Positions 33,930 through 35,081 of a stretch of 35,081 nt of DNA are shown one piece after another; within the stretch, counting starts at the first letter, position 1, and every line of letters begins with the position of its first letter. Made by a program: the position numbers and the translations under genes. The DNA is from JANNGZ01 sp031404155 (GTDB taxonomy: Bacteria > Pseudomonadota > Gammaproteobacteria > Burkholderiales > Burkholderiaceae_C): positions 1-35,081 of the forward strand of contig JANNGZ010000356.1 in the NCBI GenBank assembly GCA_031404155.1, written 5' to 3'. The notes under the pieces were generated by a model, which ran no database searches, was not told where the DNA came from, and saw only the letters and a list, made by a program, of their open reading frames with translations.

Positions 33930-35081
33930 TCAGTGCACCACGCGCGAGAAGCTGAACACGCCGTCGTCCACGTCCACCGGGATCACGTCCTTGGGGCCGA
34001 AGCGGCCTTCGAGGATCAGCTTGGCCACCGGGTTCTCGATGCGCTGCTGAATCGCGCGCTTGAGCGGCCGCGCGCCGAAGGCCGGGTCGAAGCCCACCTT
34101 GGCGAGTTCGGCCAGCGCCGCGGCTGACACGTCGAGCTTCATGTCCATCTTCTCGATGCGCGCCTCCAGGCCCTTGAGCTGGATGCGGGCGATCGACTCG
34201 ATGTGCTTCGCATCGAGCGCATGGAAGACCACGGTCTCGTCGATGCGGTTGAGGAATTCGGGGCGGAAATGTGCTTTCACCTCGCTCCAGACCGCGTCGC
34301 GGATTTCCTCGGTCGGCCGGCCGACCATCTGCATGATCATCTGCGAGCCGAGGTTGCTGGTCATCACCACCACGGTGTTCTTGAAGTCCACGGTGCGGCC
34401 CTGGCCGTCGGTGAGGCGGCCGTCGTCGAGCACTTGCAGCAGCACATTGAAAACGTCGGGGTGCGCCTTCTCGACCTCGTCGAGCAGCAGCACCGAATAG
34501 GGCTTGCGGCGCACCGCCTCGGTGAGCGCGCCGCCCTCGTCGTAGCCGACATAACCCGGCGGCGCGCCGATCAGGCGCGAGACGGAGTGTTTCTCCATGT
34601 ACTCGCTCATGTCGACGCGGATCATGTGGTCCTGGCTGTCGAACAGGAATCCGGCGAGCGCCTTGCACAGCTCGGTCTTGCCGACACCGGTGGGGCCAAG
34701 GAAGAGGAAGGAGCCATAGGGCCGGCCGGGGTCGGAGAGGCCGGCGCGCGAGCGGCGGATCGCGTCACTCACCGCGGTGATCGCTTCGTCCTGGCCCACC
34801 ACACGCTCGTGCAGCTTGGCCTCCATCTGCAGCAGCTTGTCGCGCTCGCCCTGCATCAGCTTCGAAACCGGAATGCCGGTGGCGCGTGACACCACCTCGG
34901 CAATTTCCTCGGCGCCGACCATGGTGCGCAGTAACTGTGGGCCACCCTTGCCTTCCTTCGCGCCTTTGGCCTTGCCGGACTCCTTGGCTTGCGCCTCCTG
35001 CAGCGTTTTCTCCAACACGGGCAGCTTGCCGTATTGCAACTCGGCCACCTTGTTGAAGTCACCCTTGCGCTTGAGTTCCTC
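33930..35081 (-). CDS. clpB: ClpB disaggregase, C-terminal part only (5' end beyond the window)
   Basis: A AAA+ chaperone that works with DnaK to dissolve aggregates. The visible 383 codons cover the end of the middle coiled-coil (GDFNKVAELQYGKLPVLE) and the whole second AAA+ module. That module has Walker A GPTGVGKTELCK, the pore loop GAPPGYVGYDEGG, Walker B SVLLLDEVEKAH, sensor 1 MTSNLGS, arginine finger EFLNRIDE and sensor 2 GARPLKRAIQ, ending FSFSRVVH. There is a Lys/Gly-rich insertion (KESGKAKGAKEGKGGPQ) between the middle domain and the second module that differs from E. coli ClpB. The N-domain, first AAA+ module and promoter lie outside. It converges with the protease gene. Confidence 0.97.
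   Translation of the reverse strand, partial: EELKRKGDFNKVAELQYGKLPVLEKTLQEAQAKESGKAKGAKEGKGGPQLLRTMVGAEEIAEVVSRATGIPVSKLMQGERDKLLQMEAKLHERVVGQDEAITAVSDAIRRSRAGLSDPGRPYGSFLFLGPTGVGKTELCKALAGFLFDSQDHMIRVDMSEYMEKHSVSRLIGAPPGYVGYDEGGALTEAVRRKPYSVLLLDEVEKAHPDVFNVLLQVLDDGRLTDGQGRTVDFKNTVVVMTSNLGSQMIMQMVGRPTEEIRDAVWSEVKAHFRPEFLNRIDETVVFHALDAKHIESIARIQLKGLEARIEKMDMKLDVSAAALAELAKVGFDPAFGARPLKRAIQQRIENPVAKLILEGRFGPKDVIPVDVDDGVFSFSRVVH

Overview
The window is about 35 kb of GC-rich DNA (my impression is high-60s percent GC; not computed) from a betaproteobacterium, most likely Burkholderiales of the Rubrivivax/Leptothrix/Methylibium type. The grounds are the gene content and protein style: an amino-acid-kinase/GNAT ArgA, a Bug/TctC-type tripartite transporter, a BpH3-like short H-NS protein, a dnaG-rpoD pair, and an RpoD with a long Ala/Lys-rich N-terminus. 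This is chromosomal backbone. I see no phage genes, transposase genes, CRISPR array or plasmid functions.

Layout. 1-2896 (-): 3' truncated hrpA, preceded by a small VOC (glyoxalase-fold) gene. 3409-5044 (+): argA and the Fe-S/oxidative-stress gene yggX. 5113-6233 (+): a sigma70 promoter with a Fur box driving a lone Fe(III)-binding periplasmic protein. 6333-6641 (+): a short H-NS protein. 6738-9779 (+): a MASE1-PAS-PAS-GGDEF-EAL c-di-GMP protein. 9916-14385 (+): dnaG and rpoD, with a strong internal promoter and a leader of about 300 nt before rpoD, then a palindrome and a terminator. 14558-16717 (+): an adenylate cyclase-FHA fusion and hemH. 16740-19814 (-): a tctC-tctB-tctA tripartite tricarboxylate transporter whose tctC is broken by a 2-bp insertion. 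19942-20346 (+): hslR (S4 domain). 20396-21151 (-): an unknown gene. 21254-21946 (+): a YfcG-type GST. 22095-22270: tRNA-Arg(TCT) and tRNA-Pro(TGG), tail to tail. 22313-26596 (-): MFS transporter, ThDP enzyme, RraA-family protein and a small membrane-associated-looking protein, probably co-transcribed at least in part. 26770-32257: nadA (+) and nadB (-) converge, and on either side lie two (+) genes coding for distantly paralogous two-domain proteins of unknown function. 32394-33871 (+): a lipoprotein and a trypsin-like protease with overlapping ATGA. 33930-end (-): clpB, 5' part missing.

Most genes are housekeeping: replication priming and the primary sigma factor, haem, arginine and NAD synthesis, and protein quality control. 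The points that stand out are the paralogous pair bracketing the NAD genes (alpha/beta domain plus roadblock/LC7-like domain), the frameshifted tctC, the clear Fur-controlled iron gene, the rpoD promoter/leader and 3' palindrome, and -10-like hexamers placed so close to several start codons that leaderless mRNAs are possible.
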